Notes under the pieces: generated by a model | The model's input: only the letters and a program-made list of their open reading frames with translations | What the model was told of the DNA's origin: nothing | Database searches by the model: none | DNA from: Desulfobacter latus | GTDB lineage: Bacteria; Desulfobacterota; Desulfobacteria; Desulfobacterales; Desulfobacteraceae | Reading direction: 5' to 3' | NCBI RefSeq assembly: GCF_013389365.1 | Contig: NZ_JACADJ010000028.1 | Location: forward strand, 1-33,468 | Length of the DNA stretch: 33,468 nt | Position numbers and translations under genes: made by a program | Shown: positions 8,095-17,375 of the stretch, piece after piece | Numbering within the stretch: the first letter of the stretch is position 1 | Layout: each line of letters starts with the position of its first letter

Positions 8095-10683
8095 ATGGAA
8101 ATTCCGAAAGAAGTAATGGAGACCCCCCAAAAACTGTCTTTATTTTTTATTAGCCTGGCCATCCTTACTGTTATTATCATTGCGATATATATCAACAAAA
8201 AGAGCCGATATGAATTGAGAGGTGCGGCTACCAGGCAGTATCGAATTCAGCAGCTGATGGAGGCAAAACTAGTCGCAGCCGTTATTGAAAAATATTTTGA
8301 CCGATTTATTTCCGATCTCTATTTCATGGCAAATACCGACGCTGAACTGTCTTCAAACCCGCATTTTGAGGAATTGTTTTATAACCGATATAAGGGATTG
8401 CAGAAAATTACCTCCATACGATTTTTAGATACCAAGGGAATGTTGACATTTATTTGTCCCACTGAAGGATTTAGAAGGAAGTTGATTGGAAAAAGATACG
8501 ATTTTGAGGATTATTATAAAAGCGCATTATCAACTGGAAAAATAGCGATTTCCAGTTTTCTTTATAATGAACAAAATGAACCAAGAATCAGGATCGCCGT
8601 TCCCGTTTTTACAAATGACCCGATAACACCCCGCATCAAAGGTGTTTTGGTGGGCTCCTTTGATCCGATAACTGTTTTAAATACGATTATAAAGCCCATT
8701 GTATCAGAGAAGGCTGTCGAATATGCATGGGTTCTGGATTCGAAAGGTTATTTTCTCATACATCCCGTTAAAGATCTTGAAGGTCAAAGTAGTTTTGGTG
8801 CCAGGAAGAAAAAAAATCAGGCCTTTTCATATGAGAAAATAGAAAGAATTCAGCAAAAAATGGTACAGGGCCATGAAGGAACGGATACCTATATTTCCGG
8901 ATGGCATCAAGATCAAAAAGGATATATTGAAAAATTCGTGGCCTATTCACCGATAAAAATGGCCGATTCAACCTGGTCCATAGCGATTTGTTCTCCGAAA
9001 AGTGCCCTTGATACAGTCATTGAAAGAACCGAAAAATACCACGACTATACCCTGTTTTTCATTGTTATCATTTTTTCGACGGGAGGGATTCTTTTATTCA
9101 GAAGCAGCTATCAGCGGTACTGTTTGTACAAGCAGTCACTGAAATTAAAGGAACAAAAACTCAGTGCAATTACCCAGGCATCTCCGGTGGGGATCTGCCT
9201 GGTTAAACAGCGAAAAATTTACTGGGCAAACGAGAATTTGCATGCAATGTTCGGATATGACTATGATGATCTGGTGGGGAAAAGTACCTCAATATTTTAC
9301 CCGGATAATGTCATATATCAAAAGATAGGTAAAGAACTCTATTCTGATTCTTCCACATTAAAACCGTTTCAGTCGACAAATCGATGCATCAAAAGGGATG
9401 GAACCGTTTTTCATTGTTCATTGAACAGTTGTCCTTTAAATGCCTTGGATCACTCAGAAGGATTCATTGTGGTTATTTGCGATATTACCGAAATAGTGAC
9501 CGTTGAAAAAGAGAATATACGACTAAAAGAGCATATGATCCGAACCCATAGAATGGAGGCTATTGCTGTCTTGGCAGGCGGCATTGCCCATGATTTTAAC
9601 AATATCCTTTTTCCCATTATGGGAAATGTTGAAATTCTATTGATGGATACTGCCGAAGACAGTGATTCCCATAAGTATCTGATGAATATCCTTAACGCAT
9701 CAGGCCGGGCAAAAAAAGTGATCAATCAAATTCTCTCGATCAGCAAGGAAAGACAGGGTAACACAACTCAGATGCTGGTTCAGCCCATTATTAAGGAAAC
9801 GCTTAGTCTTTTAAGAGAAAGCATTCCCAAAACCATCAACATCGTCCAGAAAATCGATATGAATTGCAGGCCCATAATGGCGGATCCCACCCAGATTCAT
9901 CAGGTGATCATGAATTTGTGTACAAACGCCTATCAAGCCATGGAGGACGGCGGTGGAACACTTACGGTAGCGCTTTGTGAAACAGACATTGATGAAAATG
10001 AGTTACCCCGTTTTTTAACGCTGCAACCTGGCAGATACTTGCAATTGATAATTTCCGATACAGGCGTTGGCATGGAAAAAGAGATTACTCTAAAAATATT
10101 CGAGCCCTATTTTACAACCAAAGAAATCGGAAAAGGTACGGGGCTTGGTCTGTCGGTTGTCCATGGCATCGTTAAAAAAGCGGGCGGGGACATTAAAGTG
10201 ATCAGTGCGCCGGGTAAAGGCACCTGTTTTTACATATACCTGCCTGTTCTTGGTTCATACATGGAAACCACATTACTTCCAAGTATTGGAAATAAGTGCA
10301 TGAAAGGAACAGGGCATATTCTGCTGGTAGATGACGAAGAACAGATTGTAAAAATGGAAAAAAAATTTCTTCAGCGGATCGGTTATGACATCACTGCCTG
10401 TACAAGCAGTGGTCAGGCGCTTGAAATATTGAAGGCCAATCCGGATACATTCGAACTGGTGATTACGAATCTGACAATGCCTGAGTTAACAGGTAACGAG
10501 TTGGCCAGGGAACTGAAAAAGATTAATCCTGAGATTCCTGTAATTATCTGCACCGGGTTCGAAGAAAATTATAAAGAGAAGCGGATGGGTTCTATTAATG
10601 TCAAGGAAGTCTTACTAAAACCCGTAAATATGAAAGAATTGTCAAGAATTATATCAAAAACGATAAACACACCGGCAGGATAG
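8095..10683 (+). CDS. Membrane hybrid sensor histidine kinase with a degenerate receiver
   Basis: The 862-residue protein has a transmembrane helix at about 14-33, a ~280-residue extracytoplasmic domain of the double-Cache type, a second helix at 318-340 and a PAS domain (about 355-470). A HisKA domain follows with H499 in GGIAHDFNNIL, then a HATPase domain (N box NLCTNAYQAM, DTGVGM, GKGTGLGLS) and a C-terminal receiver. The receiver keeps the acidic pair (D746, D747) and the lysine K842, but the phosphoacceptor position is Asn (N792 in VITNLTMPELTG). Conventional phosphorylation of this receiver is therefore not expected. The start at 8095 lacks a good ribosome site; ATG 8116 is an alternative. 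The chemoreceptor gene begins 30 bases downstream, so the two are probably co-transcribed. Confidence 0.9.
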   Translation: MEIPKEVMETPQKLSLFFISLAILTVIIIAIYINKKSRYELRGAATRQYRIQQLMEAKLVAAVIEKYFDRFISDLYFMANTDAELSSNPHFEELFYNRYKGLQKITSIRFLDTKGMLTFICPTEGFRRKLIGKRYDFEDYYKSALSTGKIAISSFLYNEQNEPRIRIAVPVFTNDPITPRIKGVLVGSFDPITVLNTIIKPIVSEKAVEYAWVLDSKGYFLIHPVKDLEGQSSFGARKKKNQAFSYEKIERIQQKMVQGHEGTDTYISGWHQDQKGYIEKFVAYSPIKMADSTWSIAICSPKSALDTVIERTEKYHDYTLFFIVIIFSTGGILLFRSSYQRYCLYKQSLKLKEQKLSAITQASPVGICLVKQRKIYWANENLHAMFGYDYDDLVGKSTSIFYPDNVIYQKIGKELYSDSSTLKPFQSTNRCIKRDGTVFHCSLNSCPLNALDHSEGFIVVICDITEIVTVEKENIRLKEHMIRTHRMEAIAVLAGGIAHDFNNILFPIMGNVEILLMDTAEDSDSHKYLMNILNASGRAKKVINQILSISKERQGNTTQMLVQPIIKETLSLLRESIPKTINIVQKIDMNCRPIMADPTQIHQVIMNLCTNAYQAMEDGGGTLTVALCETDIDENELPRFLTLQPGRYLQLIISDTGVGMEKEITLKIFEPYFTTKEIGKGTGLGLSVVHGIVKKAGGDIKVISAPGKGTCFYIYLPVLGSYMETTLLPSIGNKCMKGTGHILLVDDEEQIVKMEKKFLQRIGYDITACTSSGQALEILKANPDTFELVITNLTMPELTGNELARELKKINPEIPVIICTGFEENYKEKRMGSINVKEVLLKPVNMKELSRIISKTINTPAG

Positions 10684-10713
10684 AAAAACAATTAAAACAG
10701 GAGAGTAAAAAGC

Positions 10714-12666
10714 ATGTCAACGCGTATTAAGCTTGGAACAAAAATCAGCCTTGGCTTCGGCATTATTCTGGTATTGCTGCTGGTAGCTGCAGCAACAGGT
10801 TTTAACGGACTGTCAAGAGTGGTCAAACAAATGAGCAATGCCGTTAACACCGGGAATCTGACGATGATGATGTACGAGGCGCGACAGCAGGAAAAAAATT
10901 TCATGCTCAGGGGGGAGCAATCCTATGTGAAAGCCGTCATTGAGCAATCGGATTTACTCAATGAAGAAATCAAATCAATCAAGGCACGCTCAACTAATTC
11001 CGAAACCCTTCAGCAGTTGGATGACATGGTTAATATGGCGGACAAATACCGGCAGGCATTTGATACTTATATTACCCTGGAAAACAGCATAAAAGAAGCG
11101 GATGCGACAATGGTAACATCGGCGCGGCAGATGGAAGCAGCCGCCAAGGCCATTCTTAAAGCGGATCGGGATGAATGTGAACGTCTGATAGCACAGAATG
11201 CAGATCCAGGTCAGATTGCAAATTTGATGAAGCGCGCTGAGAATACCGAAGCTATTATCCGACTGATGCTGCAATGTCGTCGCCAGGAAAAAAATTTTCT
11301 GATCCGCAAAAAAGAATCCTATTTCATCCAGGTCAACAGTATACTTGATGAAATCCTTGCAAAAGCACAGTCTGTAAGACCGATAATAAAGGCCGCAGAA
11401 ACATACCGCCAGGCTTTTTCCGAGCTTAACGCATTGAAAGATTCACAAAATGAAATTAACGATACCATGGTGGCATGTGCCCGAAACGTCCAGAATACCG
11501 TCAAAATTTCACTGGACGGCCAGCAGCGGAAAACAGATCTCCAAATTATCAAAGCAAAGCGAATGATTCTCGGGATTGCGTTCCTGGCTATTGCCATGGG
11601 AATCGGTACAGCCTTTTTTATCAGACGGAGTGTTGTTTCTCAGCTTGGAGGGGATCCTGCCGATATTGTAGATATTACCAACAATATTGCGAACGGGAAT
11701 CTGGCTGTCAAATTTGATCCGAAAAAAAATAAAGGTGTGTATAACGATATGAAACATATGGCTGAAAATTTGATCCATATGTTTAAGGATATTGCAGATG
11801 GTGTACAGACCCTGACGGCCTCTTCAACAGAATTATCTGTTATTTCCGAACAAATAACAACAAATGCGGAACAGACTGCGGAACGGTCCAATAATGTTTC
11901 CGCCTCTGCCGAAGAAATGGCAACCAATATGAACTCTGTTGCAGCAGCCACGGAACAGACGACTGTAAATATTCAAATGATTGTCACTGCCGCTGAGCAG
12001 ATGTCATCCACCATAAATGAAATCGCCGGTAACACGGCCAAAGGCAGCGAAACAACGGCTGAGGCTGTTGAAACTGCAAAGCAGGTATCCTCAAAGGTTG
12101 ATGAACTTGGAAGGGCGGCATCTGAAATCAGTAAGGTAACAGAAACCATTGCCGACATATCTGAGCAGACCAACTTGCTGGCCCTTAACGCAACCATTGA
12201 GGCGGCAAGGGCCGGTGAGGCAGGCAAGGGTTTTGCCGTTGTGGCAGGGGAGATTAAGGCACTTGCCCAGCAGACGGCCGAGGCCACAAAGGAAATAAGT
12301 GACAAAATTTTAGGCGTTCAGACAACAACCAGTGAATCTGTAACCGCCATTGAATCCATCGTGAAAATCATAAATGAGATCAACGAAATCGTTACCGCTG
12401 TTGCCTCTGCCATTGAAGAGCAGGCCGCCACGACCCAGGAAATTGCAAATAATGTCACCCAGGCCTCACTGGGAATCCGGGAAGTTAATGAAAATGTATC
12501 CCAGACATCTGTTGTAGCCGCTGAGGTTACAAGAGATATTACCGAGGTCAGCAATGCTACCGATGAAATGAATAACGGCAGCAGGCAGATTTTTACCAGT
12601 GCCGGTGAATTGTCTAGACTGGCTGAAAACCTGAATACAATGGTAGGCCGGTTTCAGCTGTCTTAG
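10714..12666 (+). CDS. Methyl-accepting chemotaxis protein with a helical bimodular (HBM) sensor
   Basis: The 650-residue receptor has a membrane helix at 11-30, a ~250-residue periplasmic helical region, a second helix at 284-302, HAMP (303-355) and a full cytoplasmic signalling domain with the tip [20 protein letters not shown] starting at residue 482. The periplasmic part holds two related segments, [13 protein letters not shown] near 52-64 and [17 protein letters not shown] near 188-204, the double-bundle pattern of HBM sensors. Characterised HBM receptors such as McpS of Pseudomonas putida bind TCA-cycle acids and acetate, so organic-acid taxis is a reasonable inference here. No C-terminal NWETF-like methylation pentapeptide is present. 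AGGAG precedes the ATG, and the upstream kinase gene is close. Confidence 0.92.
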   Translation: MSTRIKLGTKISLGFGIILVLLLVAAATGFNGLSRVVKQMSNAVNTGNLTMMMYEARQQEKNFMLRGEQSYVKAVIEQSDLLNEEIKSIKARSTNSETLQQLDDMVNMADKYRQAFDTYITLENSIKEADATMVTSARQMEAAAKAILKADRDECERLIAQNADPGQIANLMKRAENTEAIIRLMLQCRRQEKNFLIRKKESYFIQVNSILDEILAKAQSVRPIIKAAETYRQAFSELNALKDSQNEINDTMVACARNVQNTVKISLDGQQRKTDLQIIKAKRMILGIAFLAIAMGIGTAFFIRRSVVSQLGGDPADIVDITNNIANGNLAVKFDPKKNKGVYNDMKHMAENLIHMFKDIADGVQTLTASSTELSVISEQITTNAEQTAERSNNVSASAEEMATNMNSVAAATEQTTVNIQMIVTAAEQMSSTINEIAGNTAKGSETTAEAVETAKQVSSKVDELGRAASEISKVTETIADISEQTNLLALNATIEAARAGEAGKGFAVVAGEIKALAQQTAEATKEISDKILGVQTTTSESVTAIESIVKIINEINEIVTAVASAIEEQAATTQEIANNVTQASLGIREVNENVSQTSVVAAEVTRDITEVSNATDEMNNGSRQIFTSAGELSRLAENLNTMVGRFQLS

Positions 12667-12715
12667 AGCCTTCTCATGGAATTGCAGCCGATTCATCAAT
12701 TATCAAACAGGCTCT
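12665..12715 (+). repeat. Dispersed repeat B, shortened copy
   Basis: The core ATTGCAGCCGATTCATCAAT and the right end CAAACAGGCT match the copies at 25249-25328 and 27590-27675. The terminal arms AGAGCCT (12665-12671) and AGGCTCT (12709-12715) are complementary, so the copy can fold. It begins inside the chemoreceptor stop codon (TAG 12664-12666). The left part found in the other copies is missing. Confidence 0.65.
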
Positions 12716-12821
12716 TAGGTCGGGGAGGGCACCCAAGATATCCGGATTAAGGAACCTGGGTGAATTTCAAGTCCCTTAACCGGGGTATCATCTTCATGTG
12801 CTGCTAACAGGGTGGGCCTGG

Positions 12822-12843
12822 CCTGGGATTGCCAAATCCCAGG
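12822..12843. terminator. Hairpin between convergent genes
   Basis: CCTGGGATT (12822-12830) and AATCCCAGG (12835-12843) make a nine-base stem with a four-base loop, between the chemoreceptor (+) and the oxidoreductase (-). There is no T tract on either side, so a terminator role is only likely by position. Confidence 0.4.
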
Positions 12844-12871
12844 CAGATAAGGCCCGCGGGTCCCTAACGGA

Positions 12872-14593
12872 TTATCCGCCTTCGGGAATAAAATCCGGAT
12901 CAGTGACCCTGATGATGGCATATCCTCCCTGAAGATTCTGAATGCGGGTGAATCCGTTCTGGCTCAGGATTCTCTGGCATTCAAAAGATCGGGCACCCGT
13001 ACCGCAGAAAAGACAGAGGTCTTTGTCTTTGGGCAGTTCATTATAGCGTTCGCGCAGCTCAGTCTGGGGCAAAAAGAGCCAGCGGTCTGCCCCGTATTTG
13101 TCAATAAACGGCTGGGCTTCCACAAGTTCTCTTAAATCCACCACCGTGATTTCGCCTTTTTCGAACAGGTCAATAAATTCAGGCCAGTCAATGGGGCTGT
13201 TTCTCCCGTCCAGAATATTATCCAGCGTATTGCCGGCATTGTTGATCACATCCATGGCAGATGCAAACGGGGGGGCATAGCCCACTTCTAGGGTGCAGAC
13301 CTCATCCACAGTCATGCCTTTGTGCAGCAGCGGCACCACAGCATCCACCCTGGCCTTGACAGCGTCAATCTGTTCCCCCACGGCCTCCACGCCCAAAACC
13401 CTGCGGGTGCATCTGTCGGCAATGAGCTGGACAAAAATAAATTTTGAGTTGGGATAGAAATGGGCCCGGTCAAACTGGGCCACCACAGAATGAACCGGAT
13501 CAAATCCGGCGGCTTTGGCCTGGTGAATGGTCAGGCCTGCCGTGGCCACCCCTATGCCGAACACCTTGATGCAGAAGGTCCCCACAGTGCCGTCAAATTG
13601 GGCTGACTTGCCGAATATGTTGGAGGCAATGATCCGACCCTGGCGGTTGGCAAGAGAGCCCAAAGGCATGGGTTGCTGGTCGCCGGATACCAGATTGCGC
13701 ACCTCAATACAATCGCCGCCTGCGTAAATATCCGGGTCCGTGGTTCTTAAATTTTTATCCACAATCAGGGAGCCGCACCGGCCGACAGCCAGGCCTGCTT
13801 CTGCCGCAAAGCCCGTGTTGGGGCGAACCCCCACGGCCATGATCACAAGGTCACATTCAATCACTTCGCCGTTGACCTCAACCCCGGTAACGCCGTTTTC
13901 GGCATCTCCAAGGATTTTGGTGACCTGGGCCCCGATTTTGACATCGACCTCATTGTTCTCAAGTTCTTTTTCAACAATAAGGGCAATATTGGGACCAATG
14001 GCAGTGGGCAGCACATGGGGGGCCATTTCCACAAGGGTGGTTTCCACGCCCCACAGATCGGTCAGGGCCTCGGCCATTTCAACGCCTATGGCACCGGCAC
14101 CGATAACTACGGCATTTCCCACGGCACCCTTGCTGATCAACTCCTTGATGGCTTGGGCATGATGAAGGTTGGACACAGGATATACGCCCGGCAGGTCAGC
14201 GCCGGGGATGGGCGGGGTAAAAGGTGTGCCACCCGTGCCGATGACCAACTTGTCATAGGGCATGTCAGACTCGGTGCCGTCTTCAAGATGACGTACTTTC
14301 AGCTGTTTGTTTCTGCGGTCAATGGCGATGGCTTCCACCCGGGTAAGTACCTCAACCCCTTTGACTGTGCGGAAAAATTCAGGATCCCTGGCCTGGTGGG
14401 CCGTGGTGGAGTATAGTTCTTCGATTTCTCCGATGTCCCCGCCGATATAGTAAGGAATACCACATCCGCCGTATGAAATTAAGCTGTCTTTGTCAATAAT
14501 AGTGATTTCACAATCAGGATCAAGCCGCCTGAGACGACTCGCCACTTTGGGGCCTAAAGCCACCGCACCGATAATAATGATTTTTTTTGCCAT
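12872..14593 (-). CDS. CoA-disulfide/persulfide reductase-like flavoprotein with C-terminal rhodanese domain
   Basis: The 573-residue protein has the FAD/NAD(P) disulfide reductase layout. The N-terminal FAD loop GAVALG (G9, G14) lacks the central Gly usual for the family. The single redox cysteine C44 is in SYGGCGIPYY, as in CoA-disulfide reductases. The second nucleotide-binding fold is VVIGAGAIGVEMAEAL (about 165-180), and GGDCIEVRN is the second FAD contact. From about residue 460 a rhodanese domain follows with C530 in the loop CGTGARS. This fusion resembles NADH-dependent persulfide reductases (Npsr type), which reduce CoA persulfide or polysulfide, a plausible zero-valent-sulfur role in a sulfate reducer. 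The true substrate is not readable from sequence. Confidence 0.88.
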   Translation of the reverse strand: MAKKIIIIGAVALGPKVASRLRRLDPDCEITIIDKDSLISYGGCGIPYYIGGDIGEIEELYSTTAHQARDPEFFRTVKGVEVLTRVEAIAIDRRNKQLKVRHLEDGTESDMPYDKLVIGTGGTPFTPPIPGADLPGVYPVSNLHHAQAIKELISKGAVGNAVVIGAGAIGVEMAEALTDLWGVETTLVEMAPHVLPTAIGPNIALIVEKELENNEVDVKIGAQVTKILGDAENGVTGVEVNGEVIECDLVIMAVGVRPNTGFAAEAGLAVGRCGSLIVDKNLRTTDPDIYAGGDCIEVRNLVSGDQQPMPLGSLANRQGRIIASNIFGKSAQFDGTVGTFCIKVFGIGVATAGLTIHQAKAAGFDPVHSVVAQFDRAHFYPNSKFIFVQLIADRCTRRVLGVEAVGEQIDAVKARVDAVVPLLHKGMTVDEVCTLEVGYAPPFASAMDVINNAGNTLDNILDGRNSPIDWPEFIDLFEKGEITVVDLRELVEAQPFIDKYGADRWLFLPQTELRERYNELPKDKDLCLFCGTGARSFECQRILSQNGFTRIQNLQGGYAIIRVTDPDFIPEGG

Positions 14594-15064
14594 GAAAACC
14601 TTGTCTATTTGTCCGGCATTTAAAATGAATATAAAAACCGGATTGTGTTAATATCTCTCAATACATCAAAAAGCCTCTAACTTGATGATCAAGTTAACAA
14701 AAACTTGATCATCGAGAATCAGTAAAATAAAATACGCTAATTGAAGGTAATGCTCAAGGATTTATTGGCAGGCTCAGCAATTCTTATTCAGGACTAAAAT
14801 ATGGTTACGTATTGATTATGCAGCACAATTTAAGGTAGCGATTAAATACTTATTCTTATACTCAGTAATTCTTAGTTTCTACTAAATTAATCAATTCGAC
14901 TAAAGCTGATAATAAGCTTATATTTCAGGCCCTTGATAAAATTTTTGTTTTTTGTTAAAAATTTTTCCGGTTAAAAAATGAAGAAAGTTCCTATCTTTAA
15001 AACAGGCCCTGGCCGACCACATGACCAGTCAACTAAATTTTAAAAAACAAGGAGTAAGTATAAT
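14594..15064. other. Divergent intergenic region, 471 bases, with repeat A
   Basis: Very AT-rich spacer between the reductase (-) and PocR (+) genes. Apart from the repeat A pair at 14678-14716, it shows several poly-A/T stretches around 14930-14980 and no coding frame. A ribosome site AAGGAG lies just before the PocR ATG. Confidence 0.5.
14678..14716. repeat. Dispersed repeat A, paired copy
   Basis: TAACTTGATGATCAAGTTA (14678-14696) is a perfect palindrome around a central G. It is followed after six bases by ACTTGATCATCGAG (14703-14716). It is the most symmetric member of the family and lies 85 bases upstream of the reductase start on the minus strand. Confidence 0.7.
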
Positions 15065-15580
15065 ATGCAATTGACGGATCTCTTATCCATTGAAAAATGG
15101 ACTGAACTTGAATTGGAATTAGCGGATAAATTTAATCTTCAAAGCTCTGTTTTTAATCCTGATGGGATTCGGATCACGAATAATCCCAATTGGGCGAACT
15201 CCCTGTGTCCGGTGATCAAATCCACTGAAAAAGGACAGAGTTTTATCTGTGCTGTTGCCCATATGAATATGTCCAACCAGGCCCGCGAGACAAAAAAAGC
15301 AGTGGTAGAGGAGTGTGATGCCGGATTGCTCAAACTGGTTGTTCCGATTTTTTTTAAAGAGGAATACCTGGGAGTTGTTGGCGGATGCGGTCTTCTTGCC
15401 GAGGATGGCGAGGTAGACGAATTTGCCATCAATAAAATTACCGAGATGGATGAAGAAAAGATACAGGCATTATCAGCAGACGTCCAGACCATTACCGATA
15501 ACGCCGTTCAGGATGCGTGTGATTTCCTCCGGAAGCGTGTAGAAGAAATCATAAACGATTATACAGATCGTCAGAAATAA
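15065..15580 (+). CDS. Stand-alone PocR-domain protein
   Basis: The 171-residue protein matches the PocR ligand-binding domain that usually sits at the N-terminus of sensor kinases and transcription factors. Visible features are DLLSIEKWTELELELADKF at 4-22, a conserved cysteine in SLCPVIKS (C48) with further cysteines C61 and C84, and the strand LVVPIFFKEEYLGVVGGCGLL near 91-111. No output domain is attached, so it may act as a small-molecule sensor working through a partner. The start is supported by AAGGAG a few bases upstream. It is followed by repeat A and the DUF309 gene. The ligand is unknown; hydrocarbon derivatives have been proposed for the family. Confidence 0.8.
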   Translation: MQLTDLLSIEKWTELELELADKFNLQSSVFNPDGIRITNNPNWANSLCPVIKSTEKGQSFICAVAHMNMSNQARETKKAVVEECDAGLLKLVVPIFFKEEYLGVVGGCGLLAEDGEVDEFAINKITEMDEEKIQALSADVQTITDNAVQDACDFLRKRVEEIINDYTDRQK

Positions 15581-15632
15581 CCTGATCAAAACGGCAGCCG
15601 GCGGGAAGTGGTTGTTTGTGAGATTTGTCATT

Positions 15633-15670
15633 ACTCGATGATCAAATTTCCTAAAAACTTGATCATCGAG
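15633..15670. repeat. Dispersed repeat A, compact hairpin form
   Basis: CTCGATGATCAA (15634-15645) and TTGATCATCGAG (15659-15670) are perfectly complementary 12-base arms around 13 bases. The spacer and right arm share ATTTCCTAAAAACTTGAT with the longer element ending at 18320 apart from one base, so this looks like an internally deleted version. It ends 11 bases before the next start codon. Confidence 0.7.
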
Positions 15671-15681
15671 CATTAGATAAA

Positions 15682-16224
15682 GTGCAGCTTATGGAGAAAA
15701 TGATATTGTTTAATCCGTTTGAAGACCGGACAGACCGGGATGTCAGAAATCTTTTGGGAAGTGCATTTATCAGTGCCCTGCAGAAAGGGGATCAGGCAGC
15801 TTTGGCACAGGCGGTTTCAGACCTGGGGCGGAAAAATTTGCCCGATACGGCCCAAATTTATATTAAGGCGCGGTATGATCGGTATACCGCTGTTCTGGCA
15901 CAAGTGTCGTCAAATCCACCTTTAGGTGCCGATATTTATGCCATAGCCGGTCTGCTATGGGATGAATCTCTTTTTTTTGAATGCCATGAATGGCTTGAGC
16001 AGAATTACAGGGCTGTTCAGGGTCAGGAAAAGAAGGTCCTTCAGGCAATGATACGTACAGCAGGCACATTTGAACTGCTGACTTACAACAGGAAAAAGGC
16101 GGCTGTCTCAGTTGCCGCTAAAGCCCTGTCCGTTTTGGAATCCCATGTTCTGCAGGTCCCTGAATCGTTCAATATTCAACCCAAAATTAACTGCTTGAAA
16201 GCTGTTACTCGATCCGAGGGTTAA
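15682..16224 (+). CDS. DUF309-family protein
   Basis: The 180-residue, mainly helical protein carries the DUF309 signature FFECHEWLEQNYRAVQG near residues 97-113 (family consensus FFExHExLE). An extra N-terminal region of about 80 residues precedes it. The function of DUF309 proteins is unknown. The start is uncertain: GTG 15682, ATG 15691 and ATG 15700 are in frame, and none has a well-spaced ribosome site. A repeat A hairpin occupies the place where one would be expected. It lies 101 bases after the PocR gene and is closed by a hairpin with a T run. Confidence 0.75.
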   Translation: MQLMEKMILFNPFEDRTDRDVRNLLGSAFISALQKGDQAALAQAVSDLGRKNLPDTAQIYIKARYDRYTAVLAQVSSNPPLGADIYAIAGLLWDESLFFECHEWLEQNYRAVQGQEKKVLQAMIRTAGTFELLTYNRKKAAVSVAAKALSVLESHVLQVPESFNIQPKINCLKAVTRSEG

Positions 16225-16266
16225 TTTTTATGGCGTGTTAAGTGATTAATTTAAGGCGTAAATACT

Positions 16267-16295
16267 ACATTTCAGGTACCGGAAATGTATTTTTT
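16267..16295 (+). terminator. Rho-independent terminator after the DUF309 gene
   Basis: ACATTTC (16267-16273) and GAAATGT (16282-16288) form a stem enclosing the palindrome GGTACC, followed by six Ts at 16290-16295. The stem is AT-rich but the arrangement is classical. Confidence 0.6.
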
Positions 16296-16418
16296 AACCT
16301 TGATACTCAAATTTCAGGTTGATTTTATAAACATTAATTAATATACAAAAGGCATCTTTAACGTATTAGCGTATTGAATCAGAAATAGTGTTTATGTGAT
16401 ATTGAAGAGGGCGGTCAA

Positions 16419-16448
16419 TTGATATACCCCGGTCACATCAGGTACAAT
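16419..16448 (+). promoter_or_regulatory. Candidate sigma-70 promoter of the octaheme cytochrome gene
   Basis: TTGATA (16419-16424) and TACAAT (16443-16448) are separated by 18 bases and lie 33 bases before the start codon. This places transcription start just upstream of the ribosome site GGAG. It is a consensus match only. Confidence 0.4.
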
Positions 16449-16481
16449 CTGATATAACAGCTTTTTTATTGGAGAGGGATC

Positions 16482-17330
16482 ATGAAACGATTATTTCTCA
16501 TTGCATTACCCTGGTTTGTTTTTGTTTTAACGGGCGTTGCCCTTGCTGAGGACACTGAGGCTACATTTGAACTTCCTGTCGGTACCATGACCTTACAGGC
16601 GCCCCAGGATACCGAATATAAGGCTACACTGTCCCCGGTTACTTTCCCCCATTCCCTTCATTTTTCCTATTCCTGTCAAGAGTGCCATCACACTTGGGAC
16701 GGAAACAGTCCCATAAAAAGTTGCGGAACAAGTGGGTGTCATGAAAATTTTTGGGCGCCGAAACCCGGCCAAGCAGATGTATCTGACAATAATATAAAAT
16801 CCATGGTCGGGGCCTTTCATCAGGTATGCCGGGACTGCCACAGAAACGAGGCCGACCAGCAGAAAGCTGCCGGTTCCAAGAACATTGTTACAGGACCCGT
16901 TGCCTGCACAGGATGCCATCCTGATCCCCATTCCAAGGTTGTAAACAGTGACGAATCCCTCTCGATTCCCATGGGTATTATTACCATAGAGGCACCCGAA
17001 GAGGTGGAAGCCACAAGGGGGCCTGTTGGTTTTCCCCATGGACTTCATTTGAAGTTTGCTTGTAAAGAGTGCCACCATGACTGGGACGGAGAAAGCGAAG
17101 TTGAACCATGTGACGCATGTCACAGTGAAACCGAGCCTGCGGGCACCAGGAGTATCAAGGATGAAGCAAACCAGATGTACTTTTTGGCGGCTTACCACAA
17201 TAACTGCTTAACCTGCCACCGGGATATCAACAGGAAACGCAGGGCAGCTATGGCGCAGGAGGATATAAATAAAGCCGATATTCCTAAAGCTACGCCTTTG
17301 AATTGCAGTGGTTGCCACAGCTCATCTTAA
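16482..17330 (+). CDS. Periplasmic octaheme cytochrome c built from two c3-like tetraheme domains
   Basis: The 282-residue precursor has a signal peptide (1-22, ending ALA before EDTEA) and eight haem-binding motifs: CQECH (65-69), CGTSGCH (81-87, a CX4CH site), CRDCH (116-120), CTGCH (142-146), CKECH (194-198), CDACH (210-214), CLTCH (242-246) and CSGCH (275-279). The two halves are internal duplicates: LPVGTMTLQAP (31-41) and IPMGIITIEAP (162-172) introduce each set of four, and FPHSLHF/FPHGLHL carry the likely distal His ligands. Class III (c3-type) cytochromes are periplasmic electron carriers in sulfate reducers. It is apparently monocistronic, with its own promoter candidate and terminator. 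Electron partners cannot be inferred from neighbours. Confidence 0.92.
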   Translation: MKRLFLIALPWFVFVLTGVALAEDTEATFELPVGTMTLQAPQDTEYKATLSPVTFPHSLHFSYSCQECHHTWDGNSPIKSCGTSGCHENFWAPKPGQADVSDNNIKSMVGAFHQVCRDCHRNEADQQKAAGSKNIVTGPVACTGCHPDPHSKVVNSDESLSIPMGIITIEAPEEVEATRGPVGFPHGLHLKFACKECHHDWDGESEVEPCDACHSETEPAGTRSIKDEANQMYFLAAYHNNCLTCHRDINRKRRAAMAQEDINKADIPKATPLNCSGCHSSS

Positions 17331-17375
17331 TTAAACCCGTCAAACCCGATTCATTCGGAATTTTAAATACATCAG

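Noticed and set aside
12721-12871. Possible cobalamin-type riboswitch
   Set aside because: Stretches such as GGGTGAATTTC loosely recall the class, but the core B12-box elements are missing, and the region lies between two convergent gene ends with nothing downstream to regulate.
12715-12921. Small minus-strand gene after the reductase
   Set aside because: It overlaps the end of the reductase gene out of frame and the repeat B copy, lacks a ribosome site, and has no recognisable domain.
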